This document shows positions 17,669-26,641 of a DNA stretch of 64,000 bases, one piece after another. Origin of the DNA: Bacteroidota bacterium (GTDB taxonomy: Bacteria; Bacteroidota; Bacteroidia; Chitinophagales; Chitinophagaceae); the NCBI GenBank assembly GCA_013288945.1, contig JABDAZ010000006.1, positions 1-64,000 of the forward strand, in the 5' to 3' direction. The notes below the pieces were generated by a model, which worked only from the letters and a program-made list of their open reading frames with translations, searched no databases and was not told the origin of the DNA. Every line of letters starts with the position of its first letter. Position 1 is the first letter of the stretch. The translations under genes were made by a program, and so were the position numbers.

Positions 17669-18457
17669 TTACTGCTTCGCAATTATTAATGGAGATATGG
17701 TAACATCCGAATTATAGTTCCATGTAAAAGTGCAATTGGAATTTGTAACAGTAATTTCTCCTTTATAAATTGTTCCGTTTAAAATAAATCTTAAATCAAA
17801 AACGCCATTGTTTAATCCGGAAAGAGTTATTAATGAAGTTGCCGGCGCATTGCCCGGAACTACATTAACGCATGGATTTAATGAAAGCGTTGCGAAAACA
17901 AATTCATAACCAGATGTACTATCTGGACCACTTAAATAATCAAGATGTGGATATTCATTTTCATAAGTATCTTTTGTTTGTGCAAGAAAAACCAAGCCCG
18001 TATCTGAATAAGAAATCGGCGTAAGCATAATTTGATCATTTGCATTTAACGGCGGGTGCACAAGCACATTGCATTGCGCCCACTGCCCGGAAGAATCATT
18101 ATAAATACTATCTGAAACTATTACCGGCGATGAACTGCTGCCGTTTGGAATACTTTGCGTTGAATCATTATAATAATTTGCTGTAACAATATATTGTCCT
18201 GCATTAGAGAAAAGGATAACTGAGCGATTTCCTGACGAAGAAATATTTACACCATTAGATGATGGATTAACAGACCATTTTATAACTGATGCTGATGAAG
18301 TTTGATTGCTGGTAACAATAAATGGCTCACCTTTTTTTACTGATGAATTAGAAAGCGTTAATGAAACAGCTTTTGAATTGCTGCCGTTTTTTTTGCACGA
18401 TTGTGCAACGATTATTAATAGGAAAAATGCAATTATTGCAAAAAATATTTTTTTCAT
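17669..18457 (-). CDS. Lipoprotein with Ig/PKD-like domain, function unknown
   Basis: With the start at 18457 (MKKIFFAIIAFF) the protein has a lipoprotein signal ending in VAQSC, so it is anchored to a membrane. Residues 30-110 form a beta-sandwich-like region with SLTLSNSSVKKGEPF and a QYIVTANYYNDS strand, as in PKD/Ig modules. The C-terminal half has no recognised family and includes NGVFDLRFILNGTIYKGEI. Eight residues upstream of this Met in the ORF track are probably not translated. A hairpin terminator lies 66 bases upstream of its start and belongs to the preceding minus-strand gene. Confidence 0.7.
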   Translation of the reverse strand: MKKIFFAIIAFFLLIIVAQSCKKNGSNSKAVSLTLSNSSVKKGEPFIVTSNQTSSASVIKWSVNPSSNGVNISSSGNRSVILFSNAGQYIVTANYYNDSTQSIPNGSSSSPVIVSDSIYNDSSGQWAQCNVLVHPPLNANDQIMLTPISYSDTGLVFLAQTKDTYENEYPHLDYLSGPDSTSGYEFVFATLSLNPCVNVVPGNAPATSLITLSGLNNGVFDLRFILNGTIYKGEITVTNSNCTFTWNYNSDVTISPLIIAKQ

Positions 18458-18522
18458 GGATCTATTTTTTCTTTCTGACAATTACATAGATTTCTTCGTT
18501 GCATCTTTAATAAAATAAAAAA

Positions 18523-18543
18523 CCCTTTCAATTTTGAAAGGGG
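18523..18543 (-). terminator. Terminator downstream of the Gly-rich T9SS gene
   Basis: CCCTTTCAA pairs with TTGAAAGGG. On the minus strand the hairpin is followed by TTTTTT. It lies 230 bases after the stop of the gene at 18776-20842. Confidence 0.75.
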
Positions 18544-18775
18544 CTTTTCCGTCCAGGAAAATAATCAGTTTATATAATTAACTATTGATGGCCGTCGAAT
18601 TTTTAATTTTGTATCGCTGATTGATTTATTAATAATCCAACCATGTGCCGAAATGGTAAACACCTTTACATCAAGCCATTAAAAATATTGGTTGGTTTAT
18701 TTTCTTCCCGTAAAAGGAATTTAATTCTTTTTATAGTAATGCCTGAGATTTTTGAAGAGAAAAACTTATTAATAA

Positions 18776-20842
18776 TTATTTACTAATTACGAGTTTTTGA
18801 ACAAAAATTTTGTTTTCGTTACTGGCTTTTAAAATATAAATGCCTTTTGACAAATTGCCGATATCAGGAATAGAAAAATAATTCAGGCCTTTTTGCGCAA
18901 AAAAGTTTTTACTTATTAATCGCCGGCCGCTGTTGTCAAAAAGTTCAAAAGCCAATTGCCCCGCATTATCCGAATTAAATTGCAGCGTTACAAAAACAGA
19001 AGCAGGATTGGGATATGCAATCAATTGGTTGCTGTTTGTATTAATAAGGTTAACAAGTAAAATATTACTGTATTCAAATTGCCCGTTTTCATCAATCATT
19101 TTTAACCTGTAAAAATCAGAACCTGATACGGGATTATGATCGATAAATTTATAAACTTGAATACCATTTTCATAACTGATATTTCCAAGGCTCACAAAAT
19201 GCATTGCATCTGTGCTGCGTTCAATTTTAAAATTTGATAGGCCATTTTCGTTTGCAATTTGCCAGCGTAAATCAACTTCAGATGCATTCAATGTTGCAGA
19301 AAAATTTACAAGTGTAACCGGAAGCCCGTTACACGAAGGTATTATTGTAGAAAGCTGCGCAGAATTAATTGCCTGATTTAAAATACCAGCTGAACCAGAG
19401 AAAGAACCATATGCAATTGTGCCACCCGAAGCTGTCGATGTTCCGTGTGCCCCGGCACTAACTGAGGATGCCGCATTTACTGTAAAATTGGTATATACAA
19501 CTCCACCACCGCCACCACCACCCGGGCCATGATAAGATGCACTCACCATACCTGGATTATTTGAACCACCGATACCTCCCGTTGCAGTAATTGTAATGGA
19601 TGAAAGAGATGAACCGGATATTAGTAAAACACTTCCGCCAGCTCCACCACCACCGCTGCCATCATTTAATGCAGTGTTGTTTGCATCAAGTCCATTTACA
19701 TTAATGATACCTGTGCCGCTAATTTTAGGACAGGTAACAATTACAATGCCGCCGCCCGCGCTTCCGCTGCTGGCAAAACCCGGGGGCGTTCCTGTAGCAT
19801 TATTGCTTGTGCCCGCACCACCGCCACCGCCCATTACCAGCAACGCTGGCGATGTTTGTGAAAATGCAGCGCCCGGCTCGCCACCGACTGGTAAGTTAGA
19901 AGACCAGGAGTTTCCACCTTTGCCTCCTGCGCCGCCGTTTCCACCGCCACCACCGCCTGAGTTATCTGTATTTAAATGCTGGTAACCGTCAGTTCCCCCA
20001 CCACCTGCATTTCCGGGTGCACCTTGGGCGTAACTGCCGCCGGGGTAGCCTTCTTGGGAAGATCCATTGTCGAGCAACACACCATTATTGTTTACATATC
20101 TTGGCGTTCCTGCTATTCCTTCACCTTTAGAAGCGTTGTCTGTAGCGGTTGACAGCGTTACATAATCTGTATTTGCACCATCACCGCCGCCAACTGATCG
20201 TCCACCACCGCCGCGAAAACCAGAGCCAGAAGCATTAATCGTTTGCCCGTTAAAATTTAAATTATTGTATACATCCAGCACCACAACTCCGCCAAGCGAA
20301 TCATTCCAGAATGGTGGTATAATAGTAGCTCCCAGAGTAAGGTTGAGATAATATGGAACACGAATAACCTGGTAACAATAGCGCCCGTTAATGCCATAAA
20401 CTGAACGCGTATAACTATTCACCAAACCTGCGTTCAACATTAATGTGCCGCCGGTTAGCGGAACGGAATTGGTTGCCATCGCGTATTCCATTTTACCCGC
20501 AACTAAACCCGTTGTTGTATAACCGTTTCCAAAGCCACCACTTACACCATCTCCATAACTATCGGAATTGGACGAATTGATTTGCGCCCCTTGCATTTGA
20601 ATAATCAATACAATATCGCCGGCAGCAATGGGCGTTGTGCCATAACCAGAAGGAACTGCGCCAAGCGTGATTGAAGTTGCATTAGTGGCTGGTGAAGATT
20701 CACCAGGATAATAAGTATTTGGAAAAGCTGAAATAGTTGCATCAACAGCTACAGGACAGGATTGACCGGACACGTAAGCAGCAGAAAATAAAAAAATAAT
20801 ACAAAAAAAGCTAAACCGCAACGGGTAAAAAATCGGTTTCAT
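18776..20842 (-). CDS. Secreted glycine-rich protein with T9SS type A sorting domain
   Basis: From the Met at 20842 the protein has a signal peptide ending at VSG before QSCPV. Residues about 200-490 are extremely Gly-rich, with runs such as GGGGGGNGGAGGKGG, and the DNA there is much more G/C-rich than its neighbours. After about residue 510 come two fibronectin/beta-sandwich-like parts (LVNFSATLNASEVDLRW, NFKIERSTD) and the type A C-terminal sorting signal (YPNPASVFVTLQF, GIYILKASN, VQKLVISK). It is therefore exported by the type IX system and fixed to, or released from, the cell surface. The Gly-rich core may be structural or adhesive; this is inferred. No enzyme motif is seen. Confidence 0.85.
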   Translation of the reverse strand: MKPIFYPLRFSFFCIIFLFSAAYVSGQSCPVAVDATISAFPNTYYPGESSPATNATSITLGAVPSGYGTTPIAAGDIVLIIQMQGAQINSSNSDSYGDGVSGGFGNGYTTTGLVAGKMEYAMATNSVPLTGGTLMLNAGLVNSYTRSVYGINGRYCYQVIRVPYYLNLTLGATIIPPFWNDSLGGVVVLDVYNNLNFNGQTINASGSGFRGGGGRSVGGGDGANTDYVTLSTATDNASKGEGIAGTPRYVNNNGVLLDNGSSQEGYPGGSYAQGAPGNAGGGGTDGYQHLNTDNSGGGGGGNGGAGGKGGNSWSSNLPVGGEPGAAFSQTSPALLVMGGGGGAGTSNNATGTPPGFASSGSAGGGIVIVTCPKISGTGIINVNGLDANNTALNDGSGGGGAGGSVLLISGSSLSSITITATGGIGGSNNPGMVSASYHGPGGGGGGGVVYTNFTVNAASSVSAGAHGTSTASGGTIAYGSFSGSAGILNQAINSAQLSTIIPSCNGLPVTLVNFSATLNASEVDLRWQIANENGLSNFKIERSTDAMHFVSLGNISYENGIQVYKFIDHNPVSGSDFYRLKMIDENGQFEYSNILLVNLINTNSNQLIAYPNPASVFVTLQFNSDNAGQLAFELFDNSGRRLISKNFFAQKGLNYFSIPDIGNLSKGIYILKASNENKIFVQKLVISK

Positions 20843-21188
20843 ATAATCCATCTAGAAGCTTGCAATCTAATCATTATTATTAATCGGAAAATTCCGGTAA
20901 ACGATTTTATTTCGATTATGAAGAACAAATTTTTATATTGTTGTTAATCACTTTCATTTCAATATTAATAAATATTTTTTTGAAATATTTTATTGAAAGC
21001 TCTCGCATTTTTTTATATCTATATCATTAATAAAATTTCACCAACATTTTTATTGTAAAAAACTTTTTTCAAAAAAGGTTTTTAAAAAATATTAATAATC
21101 CTTAAAATTCAAAAGCATTTCAATGATTTGAAAATTTAATTTTTACAAGTTCGTTCCGCCTCTTTGTTTTTAGCATAATCATTGATTA

Positions 21189-23528
21189 ATGAATGGTATG
21201 AAAAAATTAAGAAGGATTTTATTTGTAACTGTAATTACCGTTTTTATTATCGTTGCGGTTGTTATTATATTTATTTCCCCCATTACAAAATATTTAATTG
21301 AAAAATATGATGTGAAATATACCGGCAGGGAAATAACGCTCGACTGGGCTTACGTAAATCCTTTTACCGGTTATGTGCATTTTAAAAATCTAAAAGTTTA
21401 CGAATACAAAAGCGACAGCGTCTTTTTTTCAACAAAAGGTTTGAGCATTGATTTTGGAGTGAGGAAATTTTTCTACCATACGTTCGAGATAAAAAGCCTC
21501 ACATTGGATCATCCTTTTATAAAAATCATCCGCAACAAAAAGAAAATGAATCTGGATGATCTAATAGACAAATTTAGTTCCAACGATTCTACGCCTTCAA
21601 AACCATCACAAACAAAAGTTAACCTGCTTGATCTCAAAATTGTTGATGGCGAATTTCATTATGCTGATAAACAAATTCCTTTCAATTATTTTATTAAAGA
21701 AGTAAATATTGAAACGCCCGGAAGATATTGGAACCAGGATACGATTGAATTTAAATATTCTTTTTTATCCGGGCCAACAAAAGGCGCGATGGAAGGGCGC
21801 TTTAATATGAACCTGAAAACAAGTGATTATTTAATTGCAGATCGCATTACAAAATTTGATTTAAAACCGCTTGAACAATATGTAAAAGATCTCGCCAATT
21901 ATGGCAGCGCGCGCGCAAACCTTGATGCAGACTTATTGGCAAAAGGAAATTTTCATAATGCACAAAACCTTGTCGCATCCGGACATATTGCTATTAATGA
22001 TTTTCATTTGGGAAAAACGCCTGAAGACGATTACATGTCTTTTGAAAAACTCAAACTGGTTATTAATGAACTGAGCCCTATTCGCAATAAATATCTTTTT
22101 GATTCCATCTCGCTTATTCGCCCTTATGTAAAATATGAACGTTATGATAACAGCGATAATTTGGAAACTATGTTTGCAAAAAAAGGCGCAAGCACAAGTG
22201 GTGGAACTGGAAGTGCAGAAAAATTAAACATCCTGATCACCATTGGAAATTATATAAAAGATTTGTCGAATAATTTTTTTAGAAGTAATTATAAAGTAAA
22301 TAATCTCGCGCTGCTTAATGGCGATATAAAGTTTAATGATTTTTCTTTGAGTGAAGAATTTGCAACCGGTTTGCATGGTTTGGATATTGTTGCAGATTCT
22401 ATTAATAAAAACCACACGCGCGTAAATGTGTATTTAAAATCTGGCTTAAAACCTTATGGAAATATTTCTATAAAACTAAGCATCGACCCAAACGACAGTT
22501 CGTATTTCAATATCACGTACCATATTTTGAATGTGCCGATTTCAATGTTTAATCCATACACTGTTACGTACACATCTTTCCCGCTCGATCGCGGAAGCAT
22601 TGAAGTTGATGGCGCTTGGAATGTTTTGGGCGGCGTTATTGATAGTAAAAATCATTTAATAATTGCTGATCCACGGCCAACAAAAAGAGTGCGTGGAAAA
22701 GATAAAAAATGGATTCCGCTTCCATTGATTTTTGCATTCATTCGCGAACGTGGCGACGTGATTGATTATGAAATACCCATTACAGGAAATTTAAAAAATC
22801 CAAAATTTCATTATCATGATGTAATAATGGATTTGATAAAAAACATTTTTGTAAAACCAGCAACAACGCCTTATCGTTTTGATGTAAAAAATACAGAGAA
22901 AGTAATTGAAAAATCCTTGCAAATAAAATGGCCGATAATGGGCAGCACGCTTGTAAAAAACCAGGATAAATTTATGTCGGAAACGGCGGATTTTTTGGCG
23001 AGCAACAAGCAAGCTTCTATAACAATCCAACCATTTGAATATACTACAAAAGAAAAAGAATACATCACTTTTTTCGAGGCAAAAAAGAAATATTATAAGC
23101 TTATTAATCACATTAATGAAGACGCATTTTCTTCAAACGATTCTGTAACCGTTACCAAACTTGCTATACGCGATAAAGGTTTTATTGCTTACTTAAACAA
23201 ACAAATTCACGATACACTTTTGTTTACGTTGCAGGAAAAATGTACAAGGCTTGTTGGTGCAAAAGAAATTGCAAAAGAACTAAAACAACTACATCAAAAA
23301 AGGCAGGAAGTCTTTACATCTTATTTTAAAAAAGCGCAGGTTGAAAACCGCGTAAAAATGCAAGCTATTAAAACCACCATTCCGTTTGATGGATTTTCTT
23401 ACTTTGAAATCGGCTACCAGGGCGCATTGCCGGAACCGTTATTAAAAGCTTATAGAAAAATGAATGAACTCAACAAAGAAGATCCACGAAAGAAATTTCT
23501 TAAACAACATAAAAAAGCATTGCCTTAA
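21189..23528 (+). CDS. DUF748/AsmA-like inner-membrane-anchored periplasmic protein
   Basis: The 779-residue protein has an N-terminal membrane helix (residues 7-32), then a long beta-rich periplasmic region with VKYTGREITLDWAYVNPFTG and FEIKSLTLDHPFIKI, as in DUF748 proteins of the AsmA-like group. The LDRGSIEVDGAW segment near residue 465 and the FHYHDVIMDLIKNI segment near 540 are usual for this family. Related long proteins carry phospholipid between the membranes; a similar role here is inferred. The C-terminal 180 residues are helical and Lys-rich. ATG 21189 or 21198 could both serve as the start. The 337-base spacer upstream (20852-21188) shows only A/T-rich sequence. Confidence 0.8.
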   Translation: MNGMKKLRRILFVTVITVFIIVAVVIIFISPITKYLIEKYDVKYTGREITLDWAYVNPFTGYVHFKNLKVYEYKSDSVFFSTKGLSIDFGVRKFFYHTFEIKSLTLDHPFIKIIRNKKKMNLDDLIDKFSSNDSTPSKPSQTKVNLLDLKIVDGEFHYADKQIPFNYFIKEVNIETPGRYWNQDTIEFKYSFLSGPTKGAMEGRFNMNLKTSDYLIADRITKFDLKPLEQYVKDLANYGSARANLDADLLAKGNFHNAQNLVASGHIAINDFHLGKTPEDDYMSFEKLKLVINELSPIRNKYLFDSISLIRPYVKYERYDNSDNLETMFAKKGASTSGGTGSAEKLNILITIGNYIKDLSNNFFRSNYKVNNLALLNGDIKFNDFSLSEEFATGLHGLDIVADSINKNHTRVNVYLKSGLKPYGNISIKLSIDPNDSSYFNITYHILNVPISMFNPYTVTYTSFPLDRGSIEVDGAWNVLGGVIDSKNHLIIADPRPTKRVRGKDKKWIPLPLIFAFIRERGDVIDYEIPITGNLKNPKFHYHDVIMDLIKNIFVKPATTPYRFDVKNTEKVIEKSLQIKWPIMGSTLVKNQDKFMSETADFLASNKQASITIQPFEYTTKEKEYITFFEAKKKYYKLINHINEDAFSSNDSVTVTKLAIRDKGFIAYLNKQIHDTLLFTLQEKCTRLVGAKEIAKELKQLHQKRQEVFTSYFKKAQVENRVKMQAIKTTIPFDGFSYFEIGYQGALPEPLLKAYRKMNELNKEDPRKKFLKQHKKALP

Positions 23529-23571
23529 GTTTTATTAATGTTTGATGAATATTAATAACGATGAAAACAAA

Positions 23572-23627
23572 TTTATTAATAACCACGCCTGGATTTTTAT
23601 AAAAATCCGGGCGTGGTTATTAATAAA
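23572..23627. terminator. 56-bp nearly perfect palindrome, bidirectional terminator
   Basis: The two 28-base arms match with a single T:G pair, centred at 23599/23600. The stem includes AACCACGCC/GGCGTGGTT, and each arm carries ATTAATAA. It follows the DUF748 gene and precedes the alpha-amylase gene on the same strand. Confidence 0.85.
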
Positions 23628-23786
23628 ATAAATAAAAATTAAGAAAAACTTTTTATCGGCAACTTTTGTAATTTTATTAATGAACGATTGTTATTAATGT
23701 TTTCAAAATTGATTTTCTATAAAGTATATTTTTAGGAAATAGTTAATTGTGCAACTCCATATTTTTTGATTATTTAAATTGTCATA

Positions 23787-25151
23787 ATGAAAAAAATCTT
23801 CGCCGTTTTATTGCTCCAGTCTTTTTTATTTTATTATAGTTTTTGCCAGGTTACTTCAATTGCAAAAGATGAAAATAAAATTATAGATGGCCATCCTTCT
23901 TGGATAATGCAGGGAAATATTTACGAGGTAAATGTGCGCCAGTTTACACTGGAAGGAACTTTTAATGCATTTGCAAAACATCTTGATCGTATAAAAGAAA
24001 TGGGCGTTCAAACCATTTGGTTTATGCCAATTAATCCCATCAGCAAAACGGATAGAAAAGGTTCGCTCGGAAGTTATTATGCAGTGTCTGACTATACTTC
24101 CATTAACCCGGAATTTGGCACGCTGGAAGATTTTAAAAATATCGTTCAATTAATCCACAAAAAAGGAATGAAAGTTATTATCGACTGGGTGCCAAACCAC
24201 ACCGGCGCAGATAATAAATGGCTTACCGAACAACCGGATTTTTTTGTAAAAGACAGCAATGGAAAAGCTGCTGTTGCAGTTGATTGGGCAGACACTCGGC
24301 AATTGAATTATAAAAATAATGTGATGCAGGATAGCATGATTGCTGCAATGAAATATTGGATTACCAATACAGATATAGATGGCTTTCGCTGTGATGTTGC
24401 ATGGAATGTGCCTGCTGTTTTTTGGCGCAAATGTATTCCGCAATTAAAAAGCATGAAAAATATTTTTATGCTTGCAGAAGGCGACAGCGCTTATCTTCCT
24501 GAAAGTGGTTTTGATGCTGTGTATCCGTGGCGCATGTTTAAAATGATGATTAAAGTTGCCGCTGGAGAAAGGCCTGCATTTGCGTTGGATAGTATCAAGC
24601 GCGACTTTGATAATATTTATCCAGCCAACACTATCAAAATGTATTTCACCAGCAACCACGATGAAAATAGCTGGAACAAAGCAGACTATGGAGTTTTTCC
24701 CGGTGATGTGCATGCGCCTTTTGCAGTGTTTACGCAAACGATGGCTGGCAGCGTTCCTTTAATATATGGCGGACAGGAAGAACCTGTGCTCAGGGCAATT
24801 CAATTTTTTGATAAAGACCCAATGGTTTTTAATAAGCTTCAGCGGGCGGCATTTTATAAAACCTTGCTTAATCTCCGCAAAAGAAATATTGCGCTTTCTC
24901 CTGACGCATCGTTTAAAAAAGTGAATGCTGGAAATGATAAATTTGTTTATGCATTTGTAAGAGAAAAAGGAAATAAAAAAGTATTGGTTGTTCTTAATTT
25001 TTCTGATAAACCGCAACCAATTATTATTAACGACAAATCATTATTTGGCAACGCACAAAATGTTTTTAAGAACGAAAAAGAAATGATTTCAAATAAAGAA
25101 TGGAATTTGAAACCGTGGGGTTACGCAGTGTATGAATATGATTCCAACTAA
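23787..25151 (+). CDS. Secreted GH13 alpha-amylase family protein
   Basis: The 454-residue protein has a signal peptide (ends YYSFCQ) and the four conserved GH13 regions: DWVPNHTG, DGFRCDVAW with the nucleophile Asp, MLAEGDS with the acid/base Glu, and FTSNHDENSW with the third Asp. The barrel starts with IYEVNVRQFT, and a short beta domain closes the chain (KKVLVVLNFSDKP). It should cleave alpha-1,4-glucans outside the cytoplasm. The catalytic residues are all present. It lies between two strong terminators and forms its own unit. Confidence 0.92.
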   Translation: MKKIFAVLLLQSFLFYYSFCQVTSIAKDENKIIDGHPSWIMQGNIYEVNVRQFTLEGTFNAFAKHLDRIKEMGVQTIWFMPINPISKTDRKGSLGSYYAVSDYTSINPEFGTLEDFKNIVQLIHKKGMKVIIDWVPNHTGADNKWLTEQPDFFVKDSNGKAAVAVDWADTRQLNYKNNVMQDSMIAAMKYWITNTDIDGFRCDVAWNVPAVFWRKCIPQLKSMKNIFMLAEGDSAYLPESGFDAVYPWRMFKMMIKVAAGERPAFALDSIKRDFDNIYPANTIKMYFTSNHDENSWNKADYGVFPGDVHAPFAVFTQTMAGSVPLIYGGQEEPVLRAIQFFDKDPMVFNKLQRAAFYKTLLNLRKRNIALSPDASFKKVNAGNDKFVYAFVREKGNKKVLVVLNFSDKPQPIIINDKSLFGNAQNVFKNEKEMISNKEWNLKPWGYAVYEYDSN

Positions 25152-25178
25152 TTTTATTAATAATGATTATTCAAATGA

Positions 25179-25211
25179 AAAAAGGTTTGTAAAACATTTA
25201 CAAACCTTTTT
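25179..25211 (+). terminator. Terminator of the GH13 gene
   Basis: AAAAAGGTTTGTAAA pairs with TTTACAAACCTTTTT (15 bp) around a 3-base loop. Confidence 0.9.
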
Positions 25212-25368
25212 AATGAATAAGCTATTATAACAAGGATCGTTAGAAAACAAAAGCGGGCTTATAATTCCGGCAATTTTAAAATTTTCTCAATCTTTATTAA
25301 TGCACTGCATACATGCGTTATTCACGCATGCTATATCGTATTAATAAACTATTACGAAGTAATTAAAA

Positions 25369-25752
25369 TTACTTCACATTTTTATTAACGATACCTGCAA
25401 GGTCAAACATAGAAACCTGTGTTTTACCACCAAACAAAACTTTTAATTTTGCATCTGCATTAATCATGCGTTTATTGGTTGCATCCTGCAATTTATATTT
25501 CTTTATATAAACCCAAATACTGCGGATAATTTCTGTTCTTGGAAGTGGTTTTGACCCGATAACTTCTGCCAATGCAGGAGTTGCAGTCAGCGGCGTCATA
25601 AATGCTGCATTAGGTTTGCGCGCCGATTTTTTCTTAGCAACTTTTTTAACCGCTTTTTTAGGTGCAGCCTTTTTTGGAGCAGCTTTTTTAGCAGGTGCTT
25701 TCTTAGCTATTTTTTTTGGGGCCGCTTTTTTCTTAGCAGCTTTTTTTGCCAT
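25369..25752 (-). CDS. SWIB/MDM2-domain protein with histone H1-like Lys/Ala tail
   Basis: The first 48 residues are made almost only of Lys, Ala and Pro in KKAAPKK-type repeats, like histone H1 and Hc1 tails. The rest (about residues 50-127) is a SWIB domain: FMTPLTATPALAEVIGS, LPRTEIIRSIWVYIKKYKLQD, MINADAKLKVLFG. The tail should bind DNA without sequence preference; the SWIB fold usually binds protein partners. A role in nucleoid compaction is an inference. Two ATGs, at 25758 and 25752, could serve; the second gives MAKKAAKKK. The domain is best known from chromatin remodellers and Chlamydia, and Bacteroidota have it too. Confidence 0.9.
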   Translation of the reverse strand: MAKKAAKKKAAPKKIAKKAPAKKAAPKKAAPKKAVKKVAKKKSARKPNAAFMTPLTATPALAEVIGSKPLPRTEIIRSIWVYIKKYKLQDATNKRMINADAKLKVLFGGKTQVSMFDLAGIVNKNVK

Positions 25753-26055
25753 CGCCATGTTGGTAAATTTTAGTTACTGCAATATCATTAAAACATTAAT
25801 TCAATTGCAAATTTTTTTTGCAGGTGGTGTTAATAACTGTGGCTGGCAATTTATAAAGTCAAAAAAAGCATAAAAATCTGATTAATAAACAACGATTCAA
25901 TCATTAATAATTATCAGGTTTTACGGGCATGTGCATGATTATTATTAACAGCTGAGAAATCTCCAATTTTCACATTTCTCCTGTGAAAACTGATAAAAAA
26001 TGTATTTATCTGGCATCATTTTTTATTCTTTTTTATTGAACTAAAAATTTTTTTT

Positions 26056-26517
26056 ATGAAAAATAATATAACGGGCCGGGTGGAAACAACCATTAATGCA
26101 CCGGTTTCAAAAGTTTGGGAAGCATTAACCAAACCAGAAATTATTAAGCAATATTTTTTTGGAACTGATACCGAAACAGACTGGAAAAAAGGAAGCCCGA
26201 TTATTTACAAGGGCGAATGGCAGGGAAAAAAATACCAGGATCACGGAACTATTCTTGATATTGAAAAAAACAAATTGATAAAATATAATTACTGGAGTTC
26301 CATGTCGGGCATTGAAGACAAACCTGAAAATTGGATGGTTCTTACTTACGAACTAAAAGAAAAAAATGATAAAGTAACCGTATCAATCAAACAGGAAAAT
26401 ATTGCAGACGAAAAAACAAAAACACATTCTGAAGAGAACTGGAAAAAAGTTTTGGAAGGATTAAAAAAAGTAGTCGAGAAACAAAATGAGAAACAAAAAA
26501 TGACTGCAAGTTTATAA
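26056..26517 (+). CDS. SRPBCC / AHSA1-like protein
   Basis: The 153-residue protein has the START-like fold of the AHSA1 group: VETTINAPVSKVWEALTKPEIIKQYFFGTD at the start, WKKGSPIIYKGEWQGKKYQDHGTILDIEKNKLIKYNYW, and a long C-terminal helix WKKVLEGLKKVVEKQ. Such proteins bind small hydrophobic molecules or act as stress-linked helpers. No ligand can be named. It is a single-gene unit that ends at a strong terminator. Confidence 0.88.
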   Translation: MKNNITGRVETTINAPVSKVWEALTKPEIIKQYFFGTDTETDWKKGSPIIYKGEWQGKKYQDHGTILDIEKNKLIKYNYWSSMSGIEDKPENWMVLTYELKEKNDKVTVSIKQENIADEKTKTHSEENWKKVLEGLKKVVEKQNEKQKMTASL

Positions 26518-26526
26518 TAATAAAAA

Positions 26527-26559
26527 GAAAATCACCTGTAAAATGCAGGTGATTTTTTT
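26527..26559 (+). terminator. Terminator of the SRPBCC gene
   Basis: AAAATCACCTG pairs with CAGGTGATTTT, followed by a T-run. It can also serve the convergent minus-strand gene at 26642. Confidence 0.88.
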
Positions 26560-26641
26560 ATTAATACTAGTAAATATTTTAAACAAAAAATGCGCAAATC
26601 ATTTTTTATAATTTATTAATAGGAACTCGTTTATTAATAAT

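Noticed and set aside
19596-19985. 129-residue Pro-rich plus-strand ORF
   Set aside because: It is the shadow of the Gly codons of the T9SS Gly-rich gene (GGN read as CCN).
25369-25752. Eukaryotic contamination because of the SWIB/H1-like protein
   Set aside because: Codon use, flanking terminators and neighbours are bacterial, and SWIB proteins are known in Bacteroidota and Chlamydiae.
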